Assembly (NCBI GenBank): GCA_038213135.1
Contig: JBBQTQ010000043.1
Span: 1 to 21,181, forward strand
Direction: 5' to 3'
DNA from: JBBQTQ01 sp038213135
GTDB lineage: Bacteria > Actinomycetota > Thermoleophilia > Gaiellales > Gaiellaceae
Length of the DNA stretch: 21,181 nt
The translations under genes were made by a program, and so were the position numbers. Numbering within the stretch: the first letter of the stretch is position 1; each line of letters begins with the position of its first letter. Of the stretch, positions 1-7,493 are shown one piece after another. The notes under the pieces are model-generated. The model did no database searches, was not told the origin of the DNA, and was given only the letters and a program-made list of their open reading frames with translations.

Positions 1-32
1 ACGGCCTGCGCGAGCGATACGGTCTTCTTCAC
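1..32 (-). CDS. 5' end of an unidentified gene (runs off window)
   Basis: Only the first ten codons are present, reading MKKTVSLAQA. A GTG start at 30-32 is preceded, seven bases upstream, by a perfect AGGAGG (positions 45-40 on the minus strand), so translation initiation here is well supported. The Lys-Lys followed by hydrophobic and small residues could begin a signal peptide, but too little is visible to say. The gene lies downstream of, and in the same direction as, the gene fragment ending at 120. No function can be assigned. Confidence 0.6.
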   Translation of the reverse strand, partial: MKKTVSLAQA

Positions 33-119
33 GGCGGTTCCTCCTTTAGATCTTTGGCGGATCGCCCCGAACGCTCCCAGCAGGAGCGGACGAGGCAGGA
101 GGGACCGCCGCCTCAAGTT

Positions 120-320
120 CTACGAGCTACGGGACAACCTCGCGCGGGTCGGCGAGCCGAGGCTGACGAGCTGTTTGCGAAGCGGCGCGCCGCCCGCGGT
201 CTGGTTCACCGTCGCCGCCGTCCCGATCCAGTGGTCGTCGGCGGCGCCGGGCAGCAGGGCCTTGAAGTACGTGAGGATCGCCCGCTGCTGCCACCAGCGG
301 TCGTAGTAGTAGGCGTGATT
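120..320 (-). pseudogene. 3' fragment of an unidentified protein gene
   Basis: The minus-strand frame ending in TAG at 120-122 reads as real coding sequence back to about 320: almost every codon ends in G or C and the product is aromatic-rich (AYYYDRWWQQRAILTYFKAL, then DDHWIGTAATVNQT). Upstream of about 320 the same DNA is better explained by the plus-strand livM fragment, so this gene has lost its 5' part at that point. I do not recognise the family. The HWIGTAA stretch faintly recalls the C-terminus of GMC oxidoreductases, but this is a guess. The other minus-strand frame over this stretch is arginine-rich and looks like a shadow. Confidence 0.45.
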
Positions 321-611
321 CGCTGGGGCGCATTCCTTGGCGGCGTGCTCTACACGTTCGCGAACGACCGGCTGCGCGTGATCGCCGGCTCGAACACTGT
401 CCATAGTCTGCCGGGCGTGCTCAAGACCCCGCTCTCGGAGCCGCTCTTCGTGCTCGGGATCATCTTCATCCTGATCGTCTTCTTCCTGCCCGGCGGGATC
501 GCGGGCTTGGCTTCGCGCGGGAGGAGCGCGCGTTCGCTGAGGTTGCTCGAGGACGCCGTGAAGCCCGGCGGCTCGCAGGGCAACGTGGTCGACGAGGCCG
601 AGACCACGTGA
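318..611 (+). pseudogene. livM: LivM-like branched-chain amino-acid ABC permease, C-terminal fragment
   Basis: The last roughly 97 residues before the TGA at 609-611 match the end of LivM-type permeases. They start with RWGAFLGGVLYTF, followed by a loop, a final membrane segment (PLFVLGIIFILIVFFLP) and the GGIAGL tail just after it. A complete LivM has 300 or more residues and many membrane segments; here everything before RWGA is missing. The open frame continues upstream to 54, but that part is arginine-rich and unlike a permease. Its stop overlaps the GTG of the hydrolase gene by four bases (GTGA), as between the other genes of this operon, so it was probably the upstream member of the operon before the break. 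The product is unlikely to be functional. Confidence 0.65.
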
Positions 612-1387
612 CGATCGCGGCCGCCGAGGGCGGTGTGCGGATCGCGTACGAGCTCGCAGGGCAGGGGCCGCCGCTGCTCCTCGTCCAGGGGCTCGGCTAC
701 TCGCGCTGGGGCTGGGGGCCGATCGTGGAGCCGCTCGCAGCGGACTTCCGGGTGCTGAGCTACGACAACCGCGGCGTCGGCGAAAGCGATGTGCCGCCGG
801 GGCCGTACACGGTCGCCGAGCTGGCCGCAGACGCGATCGCGGTGCTCGACGACGCGGGGATCGAGCGGCCGCACGTCGTCGGCGCGAGCCTCGGTGGGAT
901 GATCGCCCAGGAGCTGGCGATTTCCTATCCCGAGCGCGTCGACCGGCTCGTGCTCGCCTGTACCACTCCCGGCGGCACGGACGCGTATCCGATGCCCGAG
1001 GTGACGATCAGGCTGTTCACGGAAGCCGCCTCGCTCTCGCCGCAGGAGGCGCTGAGGCGGTTCGTCGTCAACGCACTTGCCGAAGACGGGCCGCTTGCCG
1101 ACGAGCTCTACGAGCGCCGGCTCGCCGATCCTCCGGATCAGTCCGGCTGGCGCGCTCAGGCCGCTGCGGGCATGGCGTTCGACCGGCTCGACCGGCTCGG
1201 CGAGATCAAGGCGCCGACGCTCGTCCTGCACGGCACCGCCGACAAGGTCGTCGACCACCGCAACGCGCGCTTGCTCGCCGAGCGCATCCCGGACTCGCGC
1301 GTGCAGTTGATCCCGGGCACGGGCCACATGCTCTTCTGGGAGCAGCCCGACTGGTTCGTCCAAGCAGTGAGTGAGTTCCTGCGATGA
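608..1387 (+). CDS. alpha/beta-fold hydrolase
   Basis: A 259-residue single-domain alpha/beta hydrolase of the usual size. The nucleophile elbow GASLGGM puts the catalytic Ser at residue 94. The acid is probably Asp212 in HGTADKVV, and the base His240 in GTGHMLFWEQP. The oxyanion-hole strand is LLLVQGLGYS near residues 23-32, and YDNRGVGES at 52-60 is also typical. It starts at GTG, overlapping the preceding stop by four bases, and its own stop overlaps the next ATG (ATGA), so it should be translationally coupled on both sides. The substrate is not evident. Lying next to a CoA ligase and a KAS III-like enzyme, it may hydrolyse an ester, lactone or C-C bond in the same catabolic route; this is inference. 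Confidence 0.85.
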   Translation: MTIAAAEGGVRIAYELAGQGPPLLLVQGLGYSRWGWGPIVEPLAADFRVLSYDNRGVGESDVPPGPYTVAELAADAIAVLDDAGIERPHVVGASLGGMIAQELAISYPERVDRLVLACTTPGGTDAYPMPEVTIRLFTEAASLSPQEALRRFVVNALAEDGPLADELYERRLADPPDQSGWRAQAAAGMAFDRLDRLGEIKAPTLVLHGTADKVVDHRNARLLAERIPDSRVQLIPGTGHMLFWEQPDWFVQAVSEFLR

Positions 1388-2829
1388 GCGGGCAGCACAC
1401 GATCGGCCGCCTCCTGCGCGACCGCGCGCGGACGACGCCCGCGCGGGTGGCGATCGACTTCGACGGCGAGCTCACGACCTACGCGGAGCTGGACGAGCGC
1501 TCCGACGCGCTCGTGGCTGCGTTCGTCGGCCGCGGCCTGCGCCGCGGCGACCGCGTCGCGACGCTGACGGCGAACTCGCCCGAGCACGTCGTCGTCTTCT
1601 TCGCCTGCGCGAAGGCCGGGCTGATCCTGTTGCCGCTGAACTGGCGCCTCACCCCGCCGGAGCTCGCGTACCAGCTGGAGGACGCCGAGCCCGCGCTCTT
1701 TCTCGTGCAGGAGGCGCACGAGGCGTCCGCTGCGGCCACTGGCTGGAAGTACGAGCGTCTCAGTGGAAAAGGTGACAGTCACCGGTCAATGGCTCGAGTG
1801 GACGTGGCGGACGAGGACGGGCTGCTGCTCGTCTACACCTCCGGCACGACCGGGCGGCCCAAGGGCGCGCTGCTCACGCACGCGAACTGCTTCTGGACGA
1901 ACCTCAGCTTCGACCTGACCGCCGGGCTCGGCGGCGAGGACATCGTGCTCCAGGTGCTGCCGCAGTTCCACTGCGGCGGCTGGAACGTGCAGGTGCTGCT
2001 CGCCTGGTGGAAGGGAGCAAGGCTCGTCCTCGAGCCCGCCTTCGAGCCGGCCCGCTGCCTGCGACTGATCGAGGAGAAGCGCGTGACGACGATGATGGGC
2101 GTCCCTGCGATCTACCTCTTCATGGCGCAGGAGCCCTCGTTCGAAACCGCCGACCTCTCGAGCCTGCGCCGCGCTGTCGTCGGCGGGGCGCCGATGCCCG
2201 AGAGCCTCCTGAAGACTTGGCAGCGCCGCGGCGTCGAGATCGTCCAGGGCTATGGACTGACCGAGGCGGCTCCGAACGTGCTCTGCCTGCCCCCGGAGGA
2301 GGCCGTGCGCAAGCAGGGCTACGCCGGGAAGCCGTACGCCTTCGTCGACGTGCGCCTCTCCGACGAGGGCGAGCTGCTCCTCAAGGGCCCGAACGTCTTC
2401 CCCGGCTACTGGCGCAACCCCGAAGCGACGCGGGAGGCGCTCGACGAGGACGGCTGGCTGCACACGGGCGATGTCGCCGAGCGCGACGACGAGGGCTTCT
2501 ACCGGATCCGCGGGCGCCTGAAGGACATGTACATCTCGGGCGGCGAGAACGTCTACCCGGCCGAGGTGGAGACAGTCCTGATCGAGCATGCTGCCGTCGC
2601 GGACGCCGCGGTCGTCGCCGTGGCGGACGACCAGTGGGGCGAAGTCGGGGCCGCCTTCGTCGTCCTCTCGAGCGAGGCGAGCGAGGAAGAGCTGATCGCC
2701 CACTGCCGCGCGAGCCTGGCCAAGTACAAGGTGCCGCGTTCCGTCCGCTTCGTCGAGGAGCTGCCACGCTCGGCGATGAACAAGGTCCTGAAGAGCGAGC
2801 TGCTCGCGCGCTTGCAGGTGACGGCGTGA
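1384..2829 (+). CDS. AMP-dependent acyl-CoA synthetase (ANL superfamily)
   Basis: A 481-residue adenylate-forming enzyme, expected to activate a carboxylic acid through an acyl-AMP and transfer it to CoA. Motifs in order: P-loop YTSGTTGRPKG (151-161), QGYGLTEA (288-295), GWLHTGD (357-363), hinge GRLKDMYISGGENVYPAEVE (377-396), and C-terminal PRSAMNKVLK with the probable catalytic Lys467. It is slightly shorter than the usual 500-550 residues; the shortfall seems to lie just before the P-loop. There, residues about 126-138 use AT-ending codons and contain a perfect palindrome (see the repeat at 1771). The frame stays open, so the enzyme may still work. Medium- or long-chain or aromatic acid substrates are possible, and the sequence does not decide. 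It is coupled by ATGA upstream and GTGA downstream. Confidence 0.92.
   Translation: MSGQHTIGRLLRDRARTTPARVAIDFDGELTTYAELDERSDALVAAFVGRGLRRGDRVATLTANSPEHVVVFFACAKAGLILLPLNWRLTPPELAYQLEDAEPALFLVQEAHEASAAATGWKYERLSGKGDSHRSMARVDVADEDGLLLVYTSGTTGRPKGALLTHANCFWTNLSFDLTAGLGGEDIVLQVLPQFHCGGWNVQVLLAWWKGARLVLEPAFEPARCLRLIEEKRVTTMMGVPAIYLFMAQEPSFETADLSSLRRAVVGGAPMPESLLKTWQRRGVEIVQGYGLTEAAPNVLCLPPEEAVRKQGYAGKPYAFVDVRLSDEGELLLKGPNVFPGYWRNPEATREALDEDGWLHTGDVAERDDEGFYRIRGRLKDMYISGGENVYPAEVETVLIEHAAVADAAVVAVADDQWGEVGAAFVVLSSEASEEELIAHCRASLAKYKVPRSVRFVEELPRSAMNKVLKSELLARLQVTA
1771..1783. repeat. REP-like 13-bp palindrome inside the acyl-CoA synthetase gene
   Basis: GGTGACAGTCACC is a perfect palindrome around a central A. 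It lies in a short patch whose codons (AGT GGA AAA GGT GAC AGT ... TCA ... GCT CGA) differ from the G/C-ending codons on both sides. It matches the motif beside the RAYT gene (GGGGACAGGCCCC at 13374) at 10 of 13 positions, suggesting a mobilised REP-type element that kept the reading frame. The link is inference. Confidence 0.5.
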
Positions 2830-3441
2830 CCGAGGTTCCGACCGCCTTCGACGGCCGCGCGCTCTCCCAGAAGGGCGCGGCTACACGCGCCCGACTGCTC
2901 CAGGCAGCGGAGGACTGCTTCGCCGAGGCCGGCTACCACGACGCGTCGGTCGTGAAGATCACCGAGGCCGCCGGCGTCGCCCAGGGCACCTTCTACCTCT
3001 ACTTCTCCTCCAAGAAGGAGATCTTCGACGAGCTCGTGCGCGACCTGAACCGTCGCGTCCGCCACGCGATGAAAGAGGGTTCCTCGCAGGGGACGACCCG
3101 GCTCGAGGCCGAGGTGCTCGGCTTCGCCGCGTACTTCCGTTTCACCGGCCGGCACCCCCGCCCTCTACCGGATCATCCGCCAGGCCGAGTTCGTCTCGCC
3201 CGAGATGCTCGTCTACCACTACGACCAGCTGGCGGCGGGCTACGTGGAGGGCCTGGAGGAGGCGTTCGGACGCGGCGAGGTCGGTGCGCTCGACGCGGAG
3301 GTGACCGCTTGGGCGCTGATGGGGATGGGTGAGCTGCTCGGCATGCGCTGGATCCTCTGGGCCGGCCTCGACGAGATGCCGGCCGAGGTGCAGAGCGAGC
3401 TCGAGCGGATCATCGGCTGCGTGCTGGAAGCGAAGCCGTGA
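2826..3441 (+). pseudogene. TetR-family regulator with a +1 frameshift
   Basis: From the GTG at 2826 the frame encodes a clear TetR N-terminal helix-turn-helix (ITEAAGVAQGTFYLYFSSK, near residues 48-66). At about residue 110 it turns into arginine- and proline-rich nonsense. Downstream, the +1 frame encodes the expected ligand-domain continuation (ALYRIIRQAEFVSPEM, then HYDQLAAGYVEGLEEAF) and ends at the TGA at 3439-3441. Removing one C from the C5 run at 3155-3159 restores a single 204-residue protein, a normal TetR length. This is either a real disabling mutation or a homopolymer sequencing error. GTGA overlaps on both sides are preserved, so the gene belongs to the operon and would be expected to control it, probably in response to an acyl-CoA. 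It is annotated here as one broken gene rather than two ORFs. Confidence 0.85.
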
Positions 3442-4427
3442 CGCGCGTCGGCCTCGCGGCGACCGCGTCCTACCTCCCCGAGCACTGGCAGACCGCAGCC
3501 GAGTTGGCGGAGCTGACCGGGATCCCCGAGGGCGTGATCGTCGACAAGTTCGGCCTGCGCGGGAAGCACATCGCGAGACCGGACGAGCACGTCTCGGACA
3601 TGTCCGTGACCGTGGCGCAGCGCCTGCTCGAGGAGTCCGGAACCGGTCCGGCCTTGATCGACGCCGTCATGTACTTCGGCTCGACCTGGAAGGACTACGC
3701 CGTCTGGCAGGCCTCGCCGTGGATCGCCCACCGGCTCGGGTGTACGAACGCCTTCGCGCTCGAGTACGACCAGGTCTCCTGCGGGACTCCCGTGGCGCTG
3801 CGCGCCGCGAAGAACTTCCTCGTCGCCGAGCCGGAGCTGCGCACGATCCTGCTCGTCGCCGCGGCACGCGAGTCGTACCTGCTCGACCACAAGAACGAGC
3901 GCGCCCGCTTCATGTTCAACTTCGGCGACGGCGCCGTCGCGGGTCTGCTCGTCCGCGGCCACCCGCGCAACGAGCTGCTGGGCTCCTTCGCCCTGACCGA
4001 CGGATCGCTCTCGCTGCAGGTGAAGGTGCCCGGCTGCGGGAGCGTCGAGTGGGAGGGCGGCTATCACTCGCTCGACGTCGCCGATCCCGCGGCGATGAAG
4101 GAGAAGCTGGACGCGATCTCGCTGCCGAACTTCGTGGCGGCGGCGAACGGCGCGCTCGAGCGCTCGGGCGCGACCGCGGCCGACGTTTCGTACTTCTGCG
4201 GAATCCACATGAAGCGCTCGATGCACGACGAGATCATCGGTGCGCTCGGAGTCGACTCCGCCCGGGCGGCCTACCTCGACGACACGGGTCACATGAGCGG
4301 GGTCGACCCGCTGCTCGCGCTCGACCGGGCCTCTCGCGCAGGGGAGCTCTCCGACGGCGACCTCGTCCTGCTGCTGGCCGCCGGAACCGGCTACACCTGG
4401 GCCGCCAGCGTCATCCGCTGGGGCTAG
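3438..4427 (+). CDS. KAS III / FabH-like thiolase-fold enzyme
   Basis: A 329-residue protein of ketoacyl-synthase III size. The nucleophile is probably Cys115 in YDQVSCGTPVALR and the first base His257 in FCGIHMKR. In FabH the third residue is Asn in a GN[TS]S motif; here the equivalent segment reads DDTGHMSGVDP, with His285 in place of Asn. The C-terminal glycine-rich strand LLLAAGTGYTWAAS is intact. This places it among KAS III-like enzymes that act on acyl-CoAs outside fatty-acid initiation, so acyl-CoA condensation or thiolysis is likelier than a housekeeping FabH role. The start GTG overlaps the TetR stop by four bases. The 3' end overlaps the convergent kinase gene by 17 bases. It is the last gene of the operon. 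Confidence 0.8.
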   Translation: MTRVGLAATASYLPEHWQTAAELAELTGIPEGVIVDKFGLRGKHIARPDEHVSDMSVTVAQRLLEESGTGPALIDAVMYFGSTWKDYAVWQASPWIAHRLGCTNAFALEYDQVSCGTPVALRAAKNFLVAEPELRTILLVAAARESYLLDHKNERARFMFNFGDGAVAGLLVRGHPRNELLGSFALTDGSLSLQVKVPGCGSVEWEGGYHSLDVADPAAMKEKLDAISLPNFVAAANGALERSGATAADVSYFCGIHMKRSMHDEIIGALGVDSARAAYLDDTGHMSGVDPLLALDRASRAGELSDGDLVLLLAAGTGYTWAASVIRWG

Positions 4428-5292
4428 CGAGCACCTCGTCCAGCCACTGCCAGGCCGCCTGGACGAGAACCGGGTGGTTCTCGGGCGTGTAGTAGGAAAG
4501 TGCCATCAGCGCCTGGGAGAGGGCCCAGCCCTTCCCGCGCTCCCAGGTCGCCTCGTCGACGCCGAGCGCCTCCCGAAACGCCTCGCGTGACTCGCCGGAG
4601 AAGAGCTTCCAAGCCACCATCACCTCGCATGCGGGATCGCCGAGGCCCATGGTTCCCCAGTCGATCACCGCGGTCAGGCGGCCCTCGCGGACGAGGACGT
4701 TGCTGGCGTCGAGGTCGCCGTGCAGCCACACGGGCGGACCAGACCAGACCGGGGCCGCGAGCGCCTGCTCCCACGTGGGCGTGACCGTCGCGCGGTCGAT
4801 CCGCTCACCGAGCGCGTCGACCGAGGCGCGCACCGCCGCGTCGCGCCTGGCAAGAGGCACGCCGCGACCCTGCGGCGCGCCTGTGGTGTCCAGCCGCTGG
4901 AGCGTCGCGACGAACTCCGCGAGCGCGCCGAGTTCGGGCGAAGGCTCCTCGTAGGCCGGCTTGCCGTCGAGCCACCGGTAGACCGACCACTCGAGCGGAT
5001 AGCCCTCGCCCGGTGCACCGTCCGCGACCGGCACCGGAATCTCGAGCGGCAGGAGCGGCGCGAGCTTCGGCAACCACTCGCGCTCCTTGCGCAGCGGCTC
5101 GACGTTGAGCTCGCGCCGTGGGAGCCGCACGGCGAGCTCCTCGCCGAGCCGGAACGTCGCGTTGTCCGTTCCGAAGAAGCGCGCGGGCTCGATCGCCAGC
5201 GACGCCCATTGGGGGAACTGCGAGGCGACGAGCCGCCGGACGAGCGCAGCGTCGATGTCGAGCTCGTCGGCGTGCATCCGCGGCCTGGCCAT
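4411..5292 (-). CDS. aminoglycoside phosphotransferase-fold (APH) kinase-like protein
   Basis: A 293-residue protein with the APH/choline-kinase fold. The catalytic loop is WLHGDLDASNVLV (Asp193, Asn198) and the metal-binding motif is VIDWG (Asp211), followed by GLGDPACEV. The N-lobe strand carries AVRLPRR where a nucleotide-binding Lys is often found, a substitution common in this subfamily. It is third in the aceA-gntR operon, starting nine bases after the gntR stop. Nothing points to an antibiotic as substrate: APH-fold proteins phosphorylate many small molecules, and this family is widespread in GC-rich soil actinobacteria. Its 3' end overlaps the convergent KAS III-like gene. Confidence 0.85.
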   Translation of the reverse strand: MARPRMHADELDIDAALVRRLVASQFPQWASLAIEPARFFGTDNATFRLGEELAVRLPRRELNVEPLRKEREWLPKLAPLLPLEIPVPVADGAPGEGYPLEWSVYRWLDGKPAYEEPSPELGALAEFVATLQRLDTTGAPQGRGVPLARRDAAVRASVDALGERIDRATVTPTWEQALAAPVWSGPPVWLHGDLDASNVLVREGRLTAVIDWGTMGLGDPACEVMVAWKLFSGESREAFREALGVDEATWERGKGWALSQALMALSYYTPENHPVLVQAAWQWLDEVLASPSG

Positions 5293-5301
5293 CGGCCGAG
5301 G

Positions 5302-6008
5302 CTACGCGGACTGGAGCTGCCGCACCCCGCTCTGCTGGACGTAGTCGAGGATCGCGTCCAGCAACGCCCAGGAGTGCTGAACGTGCTCGCGCGCGAGAAT
5401 CCGGGCGCCGCTCGACGAGCCAGCGGCGATCGCCTCGCGGATCGCCCGGTGCTGGAGGTCGTTCCGGGCGTAGAGCTCGTCGAGCTCGGCGCGCGCGACC
5501 CAGGTGATCTGCCCGAGGAATGTGCGGCGCGCGCCCTTCGCCAGCCGCTCGATGTACGGCGAGCCGGCTGCGGCGTAGATCACGTCGTGGAAGGTGTAGT
5601 TCGCCTTCATCCACTTCAGCGCGAGCGGCGCGTCCTCGACGCCCGCGCGCGCCTTCGAGCGAAGCTCGACCGTCAGCTCGCCGAAGCGCTGCTCGGCTTC
5701 GTCCAGTGCCGCGAGGCCCTCGGCGCTCATCCTCGGCACGGCCATCTCTGTTGCGAGGCTCTCGAGCTCAGCCCGCACGAGGAATGCCTCGCGCAGATCC
5801 TCTCGCGAGAGCGTCCGCACCCGCACGCCGCGATTCGGTACGAACGAGACGAGGCCGAGCGCCGCGAGCCGGCGCAGCGCCTCGCGGATCGGCGTGCGCG
5901 AGATCCCGAAGCGTTCGGAGAGCTGTTCCTGGCGAAGGACGGTGCCCGGCGCGATCCGCCCGGCGACGATGTCGTCCTCGAGCTCGACCGCGATCTCGTC
6001 GGCCTTCG

Positions 6009-6012
<4 letters not shown>
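5302..6012 (-). CDS. GntR-family (FCD/FadR-type) transcriptional regulator, probable CTG start
   Basis: The N-terminal winged helix-turn-helix includes LEDDIVAGRIAPGTVLRQEQ, then LSERFGISRTPIREALRRLA with the recognition helix. The FCD ligand domain includes AFLVRAELESLATEMA, FHDVIYAAAGSPYIERL and, near the end, DLQHRAIREAIAAG. The only in-frame ATG/GTG/TTG (GTG at 5826) lies after the whole DNA-binding domain, so it cannot be the true start. The frame is open back through the end of aceA, and the only plausible initiator is CTG at 6012-6010. It overlaps the aceA stop as CTGA, the same four-base arrangement as GTGA and ATGA elsewhere here. A GAGGAGG lies 13 bases upstream. The protein would be 236 residues, normal for the family. 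It probably regulates aceA and itself through the palindromes at 7366-7448; this is inference. Confidence 0.85.
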
Positions 6013-7250
<1,238 letters not shown>

Positions 7251-7262
7251 TCCGCCTCCCGG

Positions 7263-7352
7263 CTAGTCGTTGTCGTGATCGCGCTCGCAGAACTCGGGGC
7301 ACGTGCACTCCGCGACTTCGGCGGTGCAGAGCGCGTGGCTCCTTGTGTCCAG
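7263..7352 (-). CDS. small Cys-rich ORF in the aceA leader, start uncertain
   Basis: The minus frame ending TAG at 7263 reads ALCTAEVAECTCPEFCERDH near its end. The four Cys (C-x6-C-x-C-x3-C), acidic tail and G/C-ending codons look like a real small metal-binding peptide. It lies between the predicted aceA promoter and the aceA ATG, ending 12 bases before that ATG. No ATG, GTG or TTG is available in a sensible place. CTG at 7352 is the earliest candidate, while an AAGGAG at 7344-7339 lies inside the frame. A lost ATG (now AGG, just before AGC CAC GCG) is possible. Function unknown; it could be a leader peptide or a decayed small gene. Confidence 0.35.
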   Translation of the reverse strand: MDTRSHALCTAEVAECTCPEFCERDHDND

Positions 7353-7365
7353 CTGGCGCGTATTT

Positions 7366-7380
7366 CGGATCCTAGATCCG
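7366..7380. promoter_or_regulatory. palindromic operator over the aceA -10 box
   Basis: CGGATC-CTA-GATCCG is a perfect inverted repeat with a three-base centre. It covers the predicted -10 hexamer of the aceA promoter (minus-strand TAGGAT at 7374-7369), so a bound protein would block that promoter. The GntR encoded two genes downstream of the promoter is the obvious candidate. This is inference from position and symmetry only. Confidence 0.55.
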
Positions 7381-7398
7381 AGTGTTCTTCGTGTCCAA
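7369..7398 (-). promoter_or_regulatory. predicted aceA operon promoter
   Basis: On the minus strand, TTGGAC (7398-7393) is followed after 18 bases by TAGGAT (7374-7369), a good match to a vegetative sigma-70-type promoter. Transcription would begin near 7362, giving a leader of about 110 bases before the aceA ATG that contains the small Cys-rich ORF. Confidence 0.6.
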
Positions 7399-7416
7399 CG
7401 CAGTAAAGTTGTCATC

Positions 7417-7448
7417 TTGGATCCCACCTTACCATGGATTGGATCCAA
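7417..7448. promoter_or_regulatory. paired GGATCC-centred operator-like boxes
   Basis: TTGGATCCCA (7417-7426) and the perfect palindrome TTGGATCCAA (7439-7448) are spaced 22 bases apart centre to centre, about two DNA turns. They lie upstream of the aceA -35 box and about 46-77 bases upstream of the valS start. The shared GGATCC core with the box at 7366 suggests one regulator binding three sites. FCD-type GntR proteins commonly bind short palindromes of this kind. Confidence 0.5.
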
Positions 7449-7481
7449 GGAAACAGCCACCGTCGGACGGAACGGCCCTCG

Positions 7482-7487
7482 TAGAAT
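7482..7487 (+). promoter_or_regulatory. valS -10 box, apparently leaderless transcript
   Basis: TAGAAT lies six bases before the valS GTG, with no Shine-Dalgarno sequence in between. Transcription would begin at or very near the start codon. No clear -35 hexamer is visible. Confidence 0.55.
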
Positions 7488-7493
7488 GGCCTT

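Noticed and set aside
72..88. CGCTCC-CAGCA-GGAGCG hairpin as a terminator
   Set aside because: Only a six-base stem and no T-tract on either strand; chance is likely in GC-rich DNA.
54..317. N-terminal half of the 185-codon plus frame as part of a real protein
   Set aside because: Its composition is arginine-rich and unlike LivM, while the minus strand over the same bases has well-formed codons; it is a shadow joined to the livM tail.
4411..5292. Aminoglycoside resistance gene
   Set aside because: Only the APH fold is supported; its place in an aceA-gntR operon and its subfamily features give no evidence of antibiotic phosphorylation.
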